Shown piece after piece: positions 17,601 through 28,960 of a stretch of 64,000 bases of DNA. A model generated the notes under the pieces. The model searched no databases, was not told the DNA's origin, and saw only the letters and a list, made by a program, of their open reading frames with translations. The stretch spans positions 18,979,807 to 19,043,806 of the forward strand of contig JAJLRJ010000002.1 in NCBI GenBank assembly GCA_024195265.1. The letters are read 5' to 3'. Position 1 is the stretch's first letter. Every line of letters begins with the position of its first letter. The translations under genes were made by a program, and so were the position numbers. Source of the stretch: Dendrophyllia cribrosa (lineage: Eukaryota; Cnidaria; Anthozoa; Scleractinia; Dendrophylliidae).

Positions 17601-18010
17601 CCTGATAGAGTAATCATTGTCACAACAGATCAACCTGATAGAGTAATCATTTACACAACAGATCAATCTGATAGAGTAATCATTTACACAACAGATCAGC
17701 CTGATAGAGTAATCATTTAGACAACAGATCAACCTGATACAGTGTTCATTTACACAACAGATTAACCTGATAGAGTAATCATTTACACAACCGATCAACC
17801 TGATAGAGTAATCACTCACAAACAACAGGTCAATCTGATAGAGTAATCATTGACACAACCGATCAAGGTGATAGAGTAATCATTTACACAAGAGATCAAC
17901 CTGATAGAGTAATCACTCACAAACAATAGGTCAACCTGATAGAGTAATCATTCACACAACAGATCAACCTGATAGAGTAATCATTCACACAACAGATCAA
18001 CCTGATAGAG
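11640..18010. repeat. 3,120-bp higher-order repeat, two copies plus a stub
   Basis: Landmarks at 11,677, 12,208, 12,701, 13,206 and 13,953 recur at exactly +3,120 (14,797, 15,328, 15,821, 16,326, 17,073). Copies are about 11,640-14,759 and 14,760-17,879, with a stub to about 18,010. Within each copy a block of about 500 bp recurs (landmarks 12,208, 12,701 and 13,206, spacing 493 and 505 bp), so three levels of repetition are nested: 33 bp, about 500 bp and 3,120 bp. Confidence 0.92.
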
Positions 18011-18431
18011 TAATCATTTACACAACAGATCAGCCTGATAGAGTAATCATTTACACAACAGATCAACCTGATAGAGTGATCATTTACACAACAGATCAAC
18101 CTGATAGAGTAATTTATTTACACAACAGATCAACCTGATAAAGTAATCATTTGCACAACAGATCGGCCTGATAGAGTAGTCATTTACACGACAGATCAGC
18201 CTGATAGAGTAATCATTTACACAACAGATCAACCTGATAGAGTAATCATTTACACAAGAGATCAACCTGATAGAGTAATCATTTACACAACAGATCAACC
18301 TGATAGAGTAATCACACAACAGATGAACCTGATAGAGTAATCATTTACACAACAGATCAACCTGATAGAGTGATCATTTACACAACAGATTAACCTGATA
18401 GAGTAATCATTTACACAACAGTTCAACCTGC

Positions 18432-20341
18432 AGTGACTGAATTCTCCATGTCGGACGTCTTCTTATCTTGTTTAAATTTTTAAAATTTAAATTGCTTCTT
18501 TTCTTATGGTACATTGAAGTATAAAACAAATGTTTGATACGCATGCGCATGACAAACATTTTTCGTCATTTGGTCTTATTGGTTTATAAGTCAGTCCTGT
18601 ATTTCTCCCACGGAGGTGAACGTTGCTTTTATACACAGCATACAACTTGAAGCCGAATTTGTCGCGATTCTGAAAAAACTAAGAGCTATTTTTAATCAGA
18701 GTTCTTCCGAGGCAAAAATGTCAAACATCGATCTCTCGCACTCGCAATTTATTTCCCGTTTTACTGCCGATTCTTTGTAATGTCTGTATCGGAGCAGTCC
18801 TCGCTGCCTGTGGTGAGTAATTTCAAGACTTTTTTCAAGAAAGAACAATAGAAACACACGGCAAAACAGCGTCGTTACTTCAGCCCATCAGATTTAATAA
18901 AACATCTGGACTTTGGGACTGGACTTCTGTGGATTATGGACTAGGGAATGCGTGTCATATTAATGTAGATTTTTACTAACTTTATTGCTTTTTGTGGTTA
19001 CTAGGTTACTAGTAACCACTATGCTGTCACCTGTGTAAGTAAGTCCGACTTTCCGAAGCGCGAAGTTGTGCCAAGTTCACCCGATTGCTGTACGATGAGA
19101 CAGTTCTGATAGCTTCGGATTAGACGACTCGATTGTCAAGGCAGTTCTGTTTGTACGTGCGCGCTTTGGATTCGTGGAAAAGGTAAACGGAGCTTTCTCG
19201 TTATTTTTACTGCTTTACCAAGCACAGCTTTCACCAAATGTGGCCAAGTATTGTTTTCAAATATTATTTTTAGGTATTTTCGTGGTTTGGAAAAAGGTTT
19301 TAGTGAAAAATCGAGCTGTGAATCGAAGTGTTTGTTAGCAGACCATGAGCTATCCGAACTCATTATTCAAACGCCGGCAGCAGTTTCATTTCTGTACCTT
19401 TGACCATTCAGAACTTTTTTTTTTTATTAGCGAAGGCATTATTATACGAATCATTTTTCCGGATAAGATTGGCATTCTATTACACAGGAAAAGTCGGCGA
19501 TTTTAGAAAGTATAATAAAAATAGGTTGCTGAATTGAATTATTTTGTGATGTTTATTATATTTTCGCAGACGCTAGCCGGTTCCTCGCAGTAATTAGGAT
19601 ACAATATATCGCCAAGGCTTCCAGAAGCTGAAAATCACTGAATTCTGAAAGGTGTTTGACTCTTTTAATCAAAGGAAAGACATTTTCATTCAAGGAAATA
19701 TGAGTTTCATTCAAAAGTTTTGACCTTTTATAGAAAATATATTTTAGATTCAGTGATTATAAAAACAGCTTGATATCAAATTACATTTGACATAAAATTT
19801 GCACAAAGCAAAATTGTGTATTTGCGACAACACTTTGAAGAAACTGTGAAGCTTGGAAAAAACTTATTACAGATGGCAAAATCAAAGTATTTTTTTAAAG
19901 AACCAGCCTTAAGTTATGGAAACATTTCATTTCGATTTGGTCTTAAAATCACGGAAGCGTCACGCAACGTTTATTTACAAAATGTTTGACCAATTCATAG
20001 CAATTCTCACCAAAGATTTGAAATCTTTAAAAAAATCCCGGATCTCCTGAATGCGATTTCCTGTTTATTTAGGGCCTACAAAAAGTTAATGGCCATCCAG
20101 GCAGGAGTGGGTATCTGGGTTAAAAATCAAGGTGCGAGGGTTGGTCGGCCTGGCCGGGAAATCCGGGCGGGGGAGGGGTAAAAAATATTGCATCCGTCGG
20201 GGGGGGGAGGGGGGGGTGGGATTTTTTCTGGAATAACCCATTTTACACTGGTTGCATGCGATTAAGTAACACAGGAAAACTAAATCTTTATATCGATTAT
20301 CAAATTTCTTTTTACAGCATGTCATCTACTGCCTATTTTTT
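18432..20341. other. non-repetitive flank, no gene recognised
   Basis: The sequence changes abruptly from the satellite to ordinary AT-rich DNA. I see no long open frame, no recognisable domain and no RNA gene. A G-rich low-complexity patch (ggggggg runs) lies at about 20,195-20,220. Confidence 0.6.
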
Positions 20342-20520
20342 TAAGTAGTCTTTTCAAATGTAACAGAAATAATTCACAGCTTGGAAAGTTATAGACGAGT
20401 GTGGATTTGATCGGAATCAATAAATGAAATATTAAAAGCGAGCACAGAAAAATTGGTAACTTCAATCGCGCGTCTTAGAGTCTCTTGCGCATGAGTATAG
20501 GCTAAGTGTAGCGTCTTGTT
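20342..20520 (+). repeat. truncated 3' part of repeat H
   Basis: It matches the last part of the H unit (agtcttttcaaatgtaacag through the cttgtt end) but lacks the 5' three quarters. It ends in a diverged copy of the gcgcat/aggct hairpin region and the cttgtt terminus. Confidence 0.7.
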
Positions 20521-20630
20521 ACTTATGCGCATAGCGCGCATAAGGTAAGGTTCCGGCTTCGTTTTTCTTGTTATTACTTATGCGCATAGCGCGCATAAGG
20601 TAAGGTTTCGGCTTCGTTTTTCTTGTTATT
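20521..20630 (+). repeat. two 55-bp tandem units
   Basis: Two consecutive units start with acttatgcgcatagcgcgca and end with cttgttatt, at 20,521-20,575 and 20,576-20,630, differing by one base. They share the cttgtt end of repeat H and contain an inverted pair (cttatgcgc / gcgcataag). Confidence 0.85.
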
Positions 20631-21649
20631 ATTTTTATTATTATTATTTTTATTTTTTGTGTCAAGATTTTGCATGCAAATTTATGCACGCATATTTTAG
20701 TGACCGGGTCCTCGGGTCACCAACATTCTACAAAAATGGCTGCCGCGCTCGGCATGTGCTTGGTTTTTAAACCCGTAGTTTCGTGTCATCGGATTAATAA
20801 CTCACATTTAAAATATTCAAAATGGAAAGAGAAAGCTTTAAGGAATACCCAAAGCCGCTATAGTGGAGAAAAAGGAGACCTTTTAGCAACTAATCTTGCT
20901 TCAAGGAAATTCATACGCTTTTATCAGTGTGGGGCGATCAAAACCGAAGAAGCAGAGTTTTAAAGAATTTTCAAACAGACGAGGGACTTTACCGTAAAAG
21001 AAATTACAAATTTTGGTGAGAATTTATGTTGATATCAATTTGTGATTCACTTTTTCTTTGTGTTCTGGTTAGTTTTGGAGAAATATTTATAAAACATGTT
21101 AAAATTCAATCGTAATGACATCTGATATTATGTAAACAAAACAAGACTTAATTTTATACCTGTAGTTCTAACTTCACACGCGCGTCGCCTAATACGCAAA
21201 GATGTTTGTGTATGTTTTGCAATTTTCATTTCCAAATCAGTTTCTAGGGCAATTTCCGATACAACTGGTGTATTTTATTCAAAAATTAGTCATACTTTTA
21301 GTCTAGACCGAGTAAAAGTTTTTGTGCACGGTCGCGTAATTCTGTTATTGAGATTCACTAAAATTGAAAAAACAGCCCGGTCGTTTGCTGATTTCATTGC
21401 TTTTAAAAGTAGTCTTTTCAAATGTAAAGAAAGAAGTCACGGTTTGGGAAATAAAAGACGAGTGTGTATTTGATCGGGAATCAATAAATTAAATATTCAA
21501 AGCGAGTACAGAAAACGTGTTTTAGCGTGTTCTTTAGTGTGTCACGCAAAATTCGTTGAGGGGGGAGGGATGCGTGACCCATTTAAAATAAACTGTATAA
21601 CTTTCTTATGCAAGCGCATAAGTACAGGCTACCAGTGTAGCCTCTTGTT
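20631..21649 (+). repeat. repeat H, complete copy 1
   Basis: This unit begins with an (ATT)n/T-rich stretch and tgtgtcaagattttgcatgc, and ends with cttatgcaagcgcataag, a short hairpin (aggctac/gtagcct) and cttgtt. It is almost identical to the next copy, so the duplication is recent. A 97-codon open frame (20,670-20,963) is shared only because the copies are young; it resembles nothing I know. H may be a non-autonomous transposable element; the 3'-terminal hairpin and head-to-tail arrangement recall Helitrons, but the end reads cttgtt rather than CTRR. Confidence 0.8.
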
Positions 21650-22670
21650 ATTTTTATTATTATTATTATTTTTATTTTTTGTGTCAAGATTTTGCATGCA
21701 AATTTATGCACGCATATTTTAGTGACCGGGTCCTCGGGTCACCAACATTCTACAAAAATGGCTGCCGCGCTCGGCATGTGCTTGGTTTTTAAACCCGTAG
21801 TTTCGTGTCATCGGATTAATAACTCACATTTAAAATATTCAAAATGGAAAGAGAAAGCTTTAAGGAATACCCAAAGCCGCTATAGTGGAGAAAAAGGAGA
21901 CCTTTTAGCAACTAATCTTGCTTCAAGGAAATTCATACGCTTTTATCAGTGTGGGGCGATCAAAACCGAAGAAGCAGAGTTTTAAAGAATTTTCAAACAG
22001 ACGAGGGACTTTACCGTAAAAGAAATTACAAATTTTGGTGAGAATTTATGTTGATATCAATTTGTGATTCACTTTTTCTTTGTGTTCTGGTTAGTTTTGG
22101 AGAAATATTTATAAAACATGTTAAAATTCAATCGTAATGACATCTGATATTATGTAAACAAAACAAGACTTAATTTTATACCTGTAGTTCTAACTTCACA
22201 CGCGTCGCCTAATACGCAAAGATGTCTGTGTATGTTTTGCAATTTTCATTTCCAAATCAGTTTCTAGGGCAATTTCCGATAAAACTGGTGTATTTTATTC
22301 GAAAATTAGTCATACTTTTAGTCTAGACCGAGTAAAAGTTTTTGTGCACGGTCGCGTAATTCTGTTATTGAGATTCACTAAAATTGAAAAAATAGCCCGG
22401 TCGTTTGCTGATTTCATTGCTTTTAAAAGTAGTCTTTTCAAATGTAACAGAAAGAAGTCACGGTTTGGGAAATAAAAGACGAGTGTGTATTTGATCGGGA
22501 ATCAATAAATTAAATATTCAAAGCGAGTACAGAAAACGTGTTTTAGCGTGTTCTTTAGTGTGTCACGCAAAATTCGTTGAGGGGGGAGGGATGCATGACC
22601 CATTTAAAATAAACTGTATAACTTTCTTATGCAAGCGCATAAGTACAGGCTACCAGTGTAGCCTCTTGTT
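21650..22670 (+). repeat. repeat H, complete copy 2
   Basis: This is a 1,021-bp tandem duplicate of the preceding unit, with a few substitutions and a one-unit cgcg change near 22,200. It carries the uninterrupted sequence gacccatttaaaataaac near 22,597, which is the empty-site form of the piggyBac-like insertion in copy 3. Confidence 0.85.
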
Positions 22671-22924
22671 TTTTATTTTTTATATTTTTTTTGGTGTCAC
22701 ATTTGTGCATGCAAATTTATGCACGCATATATTATTACTGACCGGATCGTCAGGTTACATACAAATTCTACAAAAATGGCTGCCGCGCTCGGCATGTGCT
22801 TGGTTTTCAAAACCATAGTTTTGTCTTATCGGAGTAATAACACACATTAAAATATTCAAAATGGAAAGAGAAGGCTTTAAAGAATACTCAGAAGCCACTG
22901 TTGTGAAGAAAAAGGAGAGCTTAA

Positions 22925-25322
22925 GTGGCAGTCCCGCTAAAAGCGGTCCACTCGATTTCGCGACCAAAAATAGTTTCCCTTTATTTTTTACTGGTGAAAA
23001 GGCTTTGGTACACATGTATGAAATACACAATTCTTTTTTTCAAATTCTTTATTTTCGCCCTGCTACAAGCAAAAAACGAATTCAGGCCGTCACGGCCTTT
23101 TCGACGGTGATCGGAAGACTAAAATTGATGGTTTTTGAGAGGCGCTCTACGCAGAAACAAATGCAGTTGAAGACATTTTGTTTAGGTCATGTTTCTAAGC
23201 TAAACTATAGTAGTTTACACACAAAGTGTAAAAAAATTCAATAAAATGTTAAGCAAGCTGAGGCAACTTAAAGACAACCCACTCTGAAGCCTATATTCAG
23301 ACACTGAAAATGGGGCAAGAACGAGGGAAAATTTCTCAAACGTTGCGGCCTAAACTTGGTTTTAAAACCACGTCACAGTAAAGTTCTTACCTTATTTTAT
23401 CGAGTTATAAGCTCAAACGTGTGGGTATCCTCCGGGATCGCAAGCGAGAAGAGATTATAATCAGCCATTGACAGTGTGTTTACATAATTATCGGTCGTGC
23501 CAAAGGTCATTTGCATTACTCTTCGGCTCTTCCAAAATGTTTCTATTGAGGCTTGAATTCGATTGTAGTACTTCAAGATAAATGTCGACAGCTTCTTTAA
23601 TACTTCTGCGTCAGAATTAGATCGAGAACAGATGTAAAAGTTACAATATGTTAAATAATCTTCATAGCGGCGACACGTTCCGGGCTCGACAAAGCAAACA
23701 ACGAGGCCTTTTAGCATGTTTCGGAGAAATCTTCATTAAAATCAGTACTTGATCCAAATTCTCTGCTCCAGTAACGAGTATTAAAGGTTTTCCACGTCCC
23801 TACAATAAAAAGAAAGTCACAGTTTATTCTTATCCACGATTTTATACTGTTGAAATTCACCCGTGGTAGAAACTAAACTTGACCATGGCATGTAAATACT
23901 GTAGATATAATTTGAAAAAAAAATCAACGACAACCAGAAATTTCACTGCGATACATGAACTACTCACCGGTGAGAGGTTGAAATGTATGAATAACTTGAG
24001 TTTAAGATTCGTTTTTAAGGGCTACTCGCCAAGCGACAACAAAACGTTTTTTCGCTTGAAAATGTGTAGATACGTTACAAGGTCTTCGAGCACTTGGCTT
24101 GTGTCATAACTTGTCACACAATGTTATCAAGGTCGCGTGACAAGGGTAGTTGCCCCTTGAATGCGCGATGTAACGGATACGCACATTTTGAAGCTAAGAA
24201 AACTTTCTGCGGTCGCTTGGCGAGAAGCCCTTAAAAACCAATCTGAAACTCAAGTTATTCATATATTTCAACCTCTCACCGGTGAGTATTTCACGTATCC
24301 CAGTGAAACTTCTGGTTGTCGTTAATTTTTTTCAAATTATACGATATTTGCATGCCACGGTCAAGTTAAGGTTCCGCCACGGGTGAATTTCAACAGTATA
24401 AAATCGTGGATCAGAATAAACTTTGACTTTCTTTTTATTGTAGGGACGTGGAAAACCTTTAATACTCGTTACTGGAGCAGAGAATTTGGATCAAGTACTG
24501 ATTTTAATGAAGATTTCTCCGAAACATGCTAAAAGGCCTCGTTGTCAGTTTGCTTTGTCGAGCCCGGAACGTGTCGCCGCCATGAAGATTATTCAACTTA
24601 TTGTAACTTTTACATCTGTTTTCGATCTAATTCTGACGCAGAAGTATTAAAGAAGCTGTCGACATTTATCTTGGAGAACTACAATCGAATTCAAGCCTCA
24701 ATAGAAACATTTTAGAAGAGCCGAAGAGTAATGCAAATGACCTTTGGCACGACCGATAATTATGTAAACACACTGTCAATGGCTGATTATAATCTCTTCT
24801 CGCTTGCGATCCCGGAGGATACCCACACGTTTGAGCTTATAACTCGATAAAATAAGGTAAGAACTTTACTGTGACGTGGTTTTAAAACCAAGTTTAGGCC
24901 GCAACGTTTGAGAAATTTTCCCTCGTTCTTGCCCCATTTTCAGTGTCTGAATATAGGCTTCAGAGTGGGTTGTCTTTAAGTTGCCTCAGCTTGCTTAACA
25001 TTTTATTGAAAATTTTTACACTTTGTGTGTAAACTACTCTAGTTTAGCTTAGAAACATGACCTAAACAAAATGTCTTCAACTGCATTTGTTTCTGCGTAG
25101 AGCGCCTCTCAAAACCCATCAATTTTAGTCTTCCGATCACCGTCGTAAAGGCCGAGACGGCCTGAATTCGTTTTTTGCTTGTAGCAGGGCGAAAATAAAG
25201 AATTTGAAAAAAAGAATTGTGTATTTCATACATGTGTACCAAAGCCTTTTCACCAGCAAAAAATAAAGGGAAACTATTTTTGGTCGCGAAATCGAGTGGA
25301 CCGCTTTTATCGGGACTGCCAC
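22925..25322. mobile_element. 2.4-kb near-perfect palindrome flanked by TTAA
   Basis: The left arm from gtggcagtcccg is mirrored by the right arm ending cgggactgccac, with the centre near 24,123 and a short diverged centre of roughly 80 bp. Arms are about 1.15 kb and differ by scattered bases and small indels. TTAA flanks both ends (22,921-22,924 and 25,323-25,326), and the flanks continue the H repeat, so the palindrome is an insertion. TTAA duplication is typical of piggyBac elements, but no transposase is recognisable. Each arm carries a 3'-splice-like ctttctttttattgtag followed by an unrecognised open frame (minus strand 23,397-23,717 in the left arm; frameshifted in the right). Confidence 0.8.
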
Positions 25323-26059
25323 TTAAGCGACGAAATCTGGCTTCGAGGAACTTCATACATTTTTCTCAATGCGAGGCTGTTTCTTTCGAAGAAGCGAAGT
25401 TTTAAAGAATCATGAAGCAGCCGAGTCAAGCCGAGGTACTTTACCGTAAAATAAGTTAGATTTTAGGATGGGAATTTATGTTGATATCAATTTGTGATTG
25501 TCTTTTTGTTTGTGTTCTTAGTTTTGGAGTAATGTTTATAAAACGTACTCAAATGCAGTCGTAATAATATCATATGTAGACAAAACAAGACCTAAATTCA
25601 TAGTTCTAAGTTCACACGCGTCGCCTCGCTAAAATTAAAAAATAGCCCGGTCGTTTACTGATTTCATTGCTTTTAAAAGTAGTCTTTTCAAATGCAACGG
25701 AAAGAAGTCATGGTTTGGGAAATAAATGATGAGTGTGTATTTCATCGGGAATCAATAAATTAAATATTCAAAGCGAGTACAGTTGTGCAATCTTATATTA
25801 CAGACGGTCGCGTACTGTTTTTGAGAATTGCTAAAATTGAAAACTAGCCCAGTCGTTTACTGATTTCATTGCTTTTAAAAGTAGTCTTTTCAAATGTAAC
25901 AGAAAGAAGTCGCTGTTTGGGAAATATTAGACGAGTGTGGATTTGACCAGGAATCAATAAATTAAATATTCAATGCGAGTACAGAAAACCTGTCTTGACG
26001 TGTTCTTGAGTGTGTCACGCAAAATTCGTTAAGGGGGAAGGGGTGCGTGACCCATTTAA

Positions 26060-27107
26060 CCCATTCGCTCCAACACCGGCCAAAACCGGCCGTACAATAC
26101 TCCACTGCTTTAAAAAATTGTAACTTTCTCAATCGCGCGAACATTGCCCTAACTAGCAGTTCTGAGCATTGACTAGAAAGTCCCTCAAATTGAGATACCC
26201 AATAAACACAAAAGTCAGCGATTTTTGCAGAATATCAGCGTTTGAATTTGGACAATAACAAATATGACCGTTTTTAACGTCATAGAAAAACAACAAAAAT
26301 CACGTTTAGTTTACGTAATCACGTAGTCACGTTTAGTAATCACGTTTAGCCTTTAGTTTTTTTTATTCAAATCATCATGGCAAACCCAAAAGTCAACATT
26401 CACAGCAAAATTCAGTCCTAGTCCTAGCTTAGCAGTGAATTTTTTTGCTCTTATTCGTTGCTCGGGCCGAGCTCTAGCCTCTCGTTCTAATGCATACTGA
26501 CCTTGCCTCGATTTTCAATATCACCACCGCACTGCATGCTGGGAAAAAGCCAAAAATTTGGACAGCGTTCGATTCTTTCCGCACACATTTCATATTTATA
26601 CTAAGTCCACAGCCACTCCGACCCACCGCCGAAATTTCGCGCTTGTTGTATTCTCCAGTGGTCGCAACTTCCAAAATATGCCGCGGTAGGTCGAGAAATT
26701 CATCCAGAGTCGAGTCCCAAAGCCACTTCGTTTCCAGGCGGCCATTTTTCCAGTTCAACGAGCAACGAGCTAAATTCGTAAACGAAGTACAACACCTAAC
26801 TCACTTCATTGAGAAGTGGACTCTGAACTACCTCCAAGCTTAATGATGCTCATCAGGCAGCTACTAAAGATGAAAAATGGCTGTGAACTTACCAAAAATC
26901 GTAGATAATTCATATTGGACCCTTTATTGCAAATCAACCAAGCAAAATGAGATCGTCACAATGACGTTTCCAGTAAACTCGAGCCCTCAGTGTTTTAGAA
27001 CAGCAGCACTTTCAATGGTAACTTTAAATATGGAGTCACGAAATCCTATGGGGCGTGTGAATGCAGAAAATCGCTCAAAAACGTAAAAATTCTCAGGAGC
27101 GAATGGG
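26060..27107. mobile_element. non-autonomous piggyBac-like element
   Basis: The ends are perfect 12-bp inverted repeats, cccattcgctcc and ggagcgaatggg, each directly followed by TTAA (26,056-26,059 and 27,108-27,111). The sibling H copies have gacccatttaaaataaac uninterrupted at this point, so the insertion and the TTAA duplication can be read directly. piggyBac elements characteristically begin with CCC and target TTAA. At 1,048 bp with no transposase frame it is non-autonomous. Confidence 0.88.
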
Positions 27108-27174
27108 TTAAAATAAACCGTAAAACTTTCTTATGCAAGCGCATGAGTACAGGCTACCAGTGTAGCCTCTTGTT

Positions 27175-28960
27175 TTTAATTAATAAATGATGGTTACCCA
27201 ACTAGTATAGCTTTTTTGTTATTTTGGGTAACCAGCTACTGTATCTATTTTTAATTTATACATTATGTATACATCTTTGTAACTTTACAGTACTAGTAGG
27301 AATAAACGTTGTTGTTGTTGTTCGCCTTGACTGTTTCAACACTGGATCAATTTACGTACTAATCAGTCAAGAGTTCGAATTTTGTTCGTTTCGCATTTTT
27401 CTTTTGTGAGTTCTAAGTCATTCCATGACCGAACTTAATCAAACCCTTTCGTTCGATTGAGTTCGAAAACCGAACGTTCGATATGATACGCTGGGGATTT
27501 GAGACTATCAGAAAACGGCAAACTGATCCTTACGGCAAGGCGATGAAAGAGTAAACAATAGAATAAAACAAAATATATATATTCAAACAAATTTGCCCAT
27601 TTGAGACTGCAGGGATTGATCCAGAAGTTTGTTTTGATATAAAAAAAAAAAACATGCCCCTCCCCACCAACCCTATAACAGGCTGCTGAAAAGTGTGTAA
27701 CTTTGTAAAAAACCTAACTTAAGCTTTTATTGTTCCCTACTTTTTGAAACTCTGCTAAAGTTTCATCTCAAGTTCAAATCGACGAGTAACCAGGATAAGA
27801 CATATTAAAAAATTTAAAAAAACGTTCTCTGGTTAAAAAGTTTAAAATATACGAGCTTTCGATTGCCAGTCTGCAATCTTTGTCAAATAATTATTTGTCA
27901 AAGATTTGTCGAAAGCTCGTAAATTTGAAACTTTTTAACCAGAGAACGTTTCTTAAATTTGAAAATCTAGTTATTATTTTTTAGACGATACATTTATGTA
28001 AAATGTAAATCATCAGGAAACTGGTAAAAAAAGCGACGACATTAAATGCACATGGGAAGTTTTTTTTGGGATTGTTATTTTTTTTAGTGTAAAAGTGATT
28101 TAAGAAATGCTTATATCAAATGACCAAAAAAGGAATAAAGAATGAATTTTCAATTGCATTAATAACTTGTGGTAAGTTATCTTAGTTCTCTTAGCACGGA
28201 AGGGATTTGTCTAACTTATTTTGAGCTGCTCTCAAAGCTAAACTACTAATTAGTTATCACATCAACAGGCATACTGTCTTGCTGAATAAGTAATCCTACT
28301 AAGTCAGTGAGGCCAGCACAAATTTTTGAATAGCTTATTTTAATAACAGTACAGGGAAGCTTTCGTACTGAAGATTGACAAAAAAGAGACCAAGAAACGC
28401 ATATCAGAATTCATGGATTCTATAAACAATCGAACCTTCCGAAAAAGCCTTGTGAAGTATTTGAAGGACCTGGCATACTAACATGTTCCGTGTGTTCGTC
28501 AGTGAAAATAATATTCCACAAAAGCATGTTAGGCCGAACCAATTGTCTCAGGGCGTTCCCCTTCTTCAGCTAATTCATTTGTGCCCAGTTTCACTATGAT
28601 GGCATCGGGTTTTAGGCCTTTGATGAGTCTCACAGTCAAAGCGTTGAGTTTTGGCCACAGTTCTCACTCCGATTCGACTAAGCAAAATTATTAAACTAAG
28701 TATTAATAAAATTAATTGTGTTACTTAATAATAGGGAATATATAGTTCTAAAATGAAAAATAAAGCAATATGAAATAATATGTAAGTACGTTTTAAGTTA
28801 AGATTTAAATGTGTTTAAAGTGTTCGACGATCTAATGACAAATGGTGATCATTCCACAACTTGGGAGATTTAGGTACTTTCAACAAGTTCTGACTAGAAG
28901 ATCTTAGATGGCGATTGAGGAGATTTCTAAATATCCAGAATAATGGTCAAACTTTCTCTA
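27175..28960. other. intergenic, repeat fragments only
   Basis: A short (TTG)n tail at about 27,300-27,325 after gaataaacg looks like the 3' end of a retroelement. The rest has no recognisable gene. It contains the inverted-repeat block listed separately. Confidence 0.55.
27781..27960. repeat. fold-back repeat
   Basis: Two arms of about 50 bp (around 27,812-27,862 and 27,909-27,958, containing cgttctctggttaaaaag and its reverse complement, and acgagctttcga / tcgaaagctcgt) enclose a loop with its own inverted pair (aatctttgtcaaa / tttgtcaaagatt). A partial second copy of the left half lies at about 46,790-46,880 in an intron of the large gene. Confidence 0.8.

Larger units (their letters stand above)
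1..18431. repeat. 33-bp satellite array with higher-order structure
   Basis: The whole stretch is a head-to-tail array of a 33-bp unit, typically gatcaacctgatagag followed by taatcatttacacaaca, about 550 units with point variants. Recurrent variants break the 33-bp phase: a shortened unit reading gagtaatcacacaaca, a gtaaacacacaacagaacaaca variant and a cactcacaaacaatagg variant. The array begins before the window and ends at about 18,431, where the last unit runs into tgcagtgactgaattc. The unit holds a GATC in nearly every copy. No gene, transposase or spacer sequence interrupts it. Long open frames on both strands follow from a period divisible by 3 and are not genes. Confidence 0.98.
22671..27174 (+). 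repeat. repeat H, copy 3, split by two insertions
   Basis: The H sequence is present in three pieces: 22,671-22,924, 25,323-26,059 and 27,108-27,174. Removing the insertions leaves about 1.05 kb. The middle piece has its own internal duplication: the block agcccggtcgtttactg to gcgagtacag occurs at about 25,645-25,781 and again at about 25,845-25,983. This copy has diverged more than copies 1 and 2. Confidence 0.8.

Noticed and set aside
260..18319. Dozens of long open frames on both strands encoding DQPDRVIIYTT or CVNDYSIRLIC repeats
   Set aside because: They follow directly from a 33-bp period; they overlap on both strands, break wherever a variant unit shifts phase, and have no non-repeat ends, splice sites or promoter.
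1..18431. CRISPR-like array
   Set aside because: Repeats are contiguous with no unique spacers, and the context is eukaryotic.
20086..20325. Minus-strand 79-codon Pro-rich frame
   Set aside because: It is produced by the G-rich low-complexity patch at about 20,200.
20670..21985. Two identical 97-codon frames
   Set aside because: Identity reflects the recent duplication of repeat H; the third copy is broken and no domain is present.
22861..25356. Open frames of 105-127 codons at the two ends of the palindrome
   Set aside because: They are mirror copies of the same DNA and run across the insertion border into H, so they are not an evolved gene.
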